NCBI GenBank assembly: GCA_024742665.1
Contig: JANSYA010000015.1
Span: 1-64,000, forward strand
DNA: 64,000 nt
DNA from: a bacterium
Lineage (GTDB): Bacteria > Spirochaetota > Leptospiria > Leptospirales > Leptonemataceae
Direction of reading: 5' to 3'
Each line of letters begins with the position of its first letter. Within the stretch, counting starts at the first letter, position 1. A program made the position numbers and the translations under genes. Below the pieces are notes generated by a model. The model did not search any database. It was not told where the DNA came from and was given only the letters and a program-made list of their open reading frames with translations. Shown here piece after piece: positions 62,434 through 64,000 of the stretch.

Positions 62434-62615
62434 GCCAGAAAAATCACCAGCCCCGCCAGCACGCCGCCCAGGAAGCGAATCACTGCGGGGGCGGTGCCGT
62501 CCGGGCTCCCGGCGGATTCCAGCCGGCCGAGTAAGAAGCGCAGGCCGACGTACAATAAAAAGAAACCGACGATTGCTACGACCATCGTGCCGGGATTCTG
62601 GCTGCCGCGGTTCAC
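62430..62615 (-). CDS. small two-segment membrane protein
   Basis: GTG 62615 opens a 61-residue frame with two hydrophobic segments (VVAIVGFFLLYVGLRFL and VIRFLGGVLAGLVIFLA) that ends with an ATGA overlap onto the NfeD-like gene. An ATG at 62585 is a shorter alternative start. The frame is open back to 62852 but that part overlaps ispH on the other strand and has poor composition. Too small for family assignment. Confidence 0.5.
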   Translation of the reverse strand: MNRGSQNPGTMVVAIVGFFLLYVGLRFLLGRLESAGSPDGTAPAVIRFLGGVLAGLVIFLA

Positions 62616-62832
62616 CAGCAGACACCCGGGACCCGACAGCAGTGTGGCCGCGAGGACCGGCAGCGTCGCAAGCAGCGCCGGCCTGCGAGCGCATCTATTT
62701 CCGGGCGACCTCCACTGTGACCCGGGTGTTTTCTGAGTCCAATCGCCCGGGGCGGTGCTATATTGACAGTAGACTCCGCCGGTCGAAACTGGCGCAGAAC
62801 GCCTCCGGCTTTGCGTTGGATGTTGATTGTTT

Positions 62833-64000
62833 ATGCCCCGCGAATTTGACATACCGCTCTTTTACCGTTCGCCGATTATCGCGACGATCAAGTCCGCCCG
62901 GCGCGGCGACGATCGTTACAAAAAGGATATGAGTCCGTCGATTCTCGATCTGGGACGCATCCGCTTCAAGCTGGCGCGCCACTTCGGCTTCTGCTACGGA
63001 GTCGAAAACGCGATCGAAATTGCCTATCGAGCGATCGACGAAAATCCCGATCGGCGCGTCTTCCTGCTCAGCGAAATGATTCACAATCCGCACGTCAACC
63101 AGGATCTGATCGATCGCGGCGTGCGCTTTATTATGCGCACGGATGGAGTGCCCCTGGTCCCTCTAACGGAGCTGCGCCCCGAGGACGTGGTGATCGTGCC
63201 GGCCTTTGGCACGACCGTCGAAATGTTTGGACAGCTGAACGATCTGGGCATCAATCCGCAGACCTATAATACCACCTGTCCTTTCGTCGAGAAAGTCTGG
63301 AATCGTTCGGCCCAGCTCGGCCGCCAGGGTTACGCCGTCGTGATTCACGGACGCGATACCCACGAAGAAACCCGGGCGACCTACAGCCACGCGCGCCAGG
63401 ACGCGCCGTCTTTGATTATTCGCGACATCGCCGAAGCGGAGGTGCTCGCGCGTTTTATTCGCGAAGAGTACGACTTCGCCAGCTTCGACGAGTACTTCGC
63501 CGGTCGCTATTCCGACGATTTCGAGCCGCTCCGACATTTGCAGCGCATCGGCGTCGTAAATCAAACGACGATGCTCGCCACCGAAACTCAGGCGATCAGC
63601 AATCTGCTAAAAGCGGCCATTGAAACCCGCTTTGGTTCCGATAACCTAAAAGATCATTTTGCGGATACGCGCGACACTCTGTGCTACGCGACCCAGGAAA
63701 ACCAGAACGCGACGACGGGCATGCTCGATGCCGGCGGCGATCTGGCGCTGGTCGTCGGCGGCTACAATTCTTCGAATACATCGCATCTGGTCGAACTGCT
63801 CGAAGAGAAGATGCCGACTTTTTATATCAAAGACGCCGACGAAATTCTGGATGATCGACGAATTCGTCATCTAGACCTGCACGGAAAGGGCGTTCGCATT
63901 ACTGAAGACTGGCTGCCGAATTCAGAGCGCGACTCCGTGGATGGGCAGCTCGCTTCGGCGGCGACTCAAGCTGAAAGGCCGCTCGAAATTCTGGTGACTT
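62833..64000 (+). CDS. ispH: 4-hydroxy-3-methylbut-2-enyl diphosphate reductase IspH, 3' end outside the window
   Basis: IspH reduces HMBPP to IPP and DMAPP in the last step of the MEP isoprenoid pathway. From ATG 62833 the frame is open to the window edge (389 residues read, no stop). The three cluster cysteines are visible in HFGFCYGVENAIE, NTTCPFVEK and DTLCYATQENQ, with QTTMLATE, GGYNSSNTSHL and an N-terminal extension of about 45 residues before the first cysteine. This is the longer form of IspH seen in some bacterial groups and plastids; short forms have about 315 residues. The gene is divergent from the NfeD-like pair. Confidence 0.95.
   Translation, partial: MPREFDIPLFYRSPIIATIKSARRGDDRYKKDMSPSILDLGRIRFKLARHFGFCYGVENAIEIAYRAIDENPDRRVFLLSEMIHNPHVNQDLIDRGVRFIMRTDGVPLVPLTELRPEDVVIVPAFGTTVEMFGQLNDLGINPQTYNTTCPFVEKVWNRSAQLGRQGYAVVIHGRDTHEETRATYSHARQDAPSLIIRDIAEAEVLARFIREEYDFASFDEYFAGRYSDDFEPLRHLQRIGVVNQTTMLATETQAISNLLKAAIETRFGSDNLKDHFADTRDTLCYATQENQNATTGMLDAGGDLALVVGGYNSSNTSHLVELLEEKMPTFYIKDADEILDDRRIRHLDLHGKGVRITEDWLPNSERDSVDGQLASAATQAERPLEILVT

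Noticed and set aside
62434..62694. N-terminal extension of the NfeD-like protein
   Set aside because: The extension is Arg/Pro/Gly-rich, overlaps the small membrane gene in another frame and lies before a natural membrane-protein start at 62433.

Overview
The window (about 57-58% G+C by eye) reads as a chromosomal segment of a motile, double-membraned bacterium, most likely a spirochaete of the Leptospirales type. That placement is inference from gene content: FliM, a six-segment chemotaxis receptor, LolC/LolD lipoprotein export, several lipoproteins and TPR proteins, an adenylyl cyclase resembling animal soluble cyclase, a long-form IspH, and an hrcA-grpE-dnaK-dnaJ operon under a CIRCE element. 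No rRNA, tRNA, insertion sequence, phage gene or CRISPR array was seen. Many starts lack a clear Shine-Dalgarno sequence, and GTG/TTG starts are common.

Layout. 1-492: tandem 215-bp repeats running up to cmoB. 0.5-8.3 kb: cmoB and trhO (two steps of wobble-uridine cmo5U34 formation), nnrS divergent from a V4R-like protein, dapD with an MpaA-like amidase (diaminopimelate synthesis and recycling), and UDP-glucose dehydrogenase. 8.5-14.7 kb: two linked TPR genes, a GHKL-like protein and a membrane protein. 14.8-24.8 kb: lolC-lolD, a fused mcsA-mcsB arginine-kinase gene, clpC, small and TPR proteins, mtaB and a LysE-type exporter, nearly all on the + strand. 24.9-33.8 kb: a methyltransferase, a fibronectin-III-like protein with a TPR partner, 25-bp repeats, a metalloenzyme, and a 1022-residue protein carrying fifteen 12-bp repeats. 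33.8-39.3 kb: the heat-shock operon. 39.4-49.5 kb: a Gfo/Idh oxidoreductase, miaB, a 3D-domain lipoprotein, a chemotaxis receptor and a GpsA-PlsB fusion. 49.6-57.4 kb: signalling cluster with a tandem-domain adenylyl cyclase, a CqsS-type histidine kinase, a CqsA-type autoinducer synthase and a LuxR-type response regulator. 57.5-64 kb: an exported protein, fliM, a SUMF1-domain lipoprotein, an NfeD-like pair and a partial ispH.

The two most notable systems are: (1) 53.9-57.4 kb, an apparently complete alpha-hydroxyketone (CAI-1/LAI-1-type) quorum-sensing module with synthase, membrane sensor kinase and neighbouring response regulator, in which a perfect 12-bp inverted repeat overlaps the cqsA start codon; and (2) 16.9-21.1 kb, a one-polypeptide McsA-McsB protein that keeps most kinase signature residues but lacks the usual C-terminal phosphoarginine-sensing domain, placed directly before clpC. 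Secondary points are the cyclase, whose two catalytic domains complement each other as in soluble adenylyl cyclase, and the GpsA-PlsB fusion, which would make and acylate glycerol-3-phosphate in one protein.
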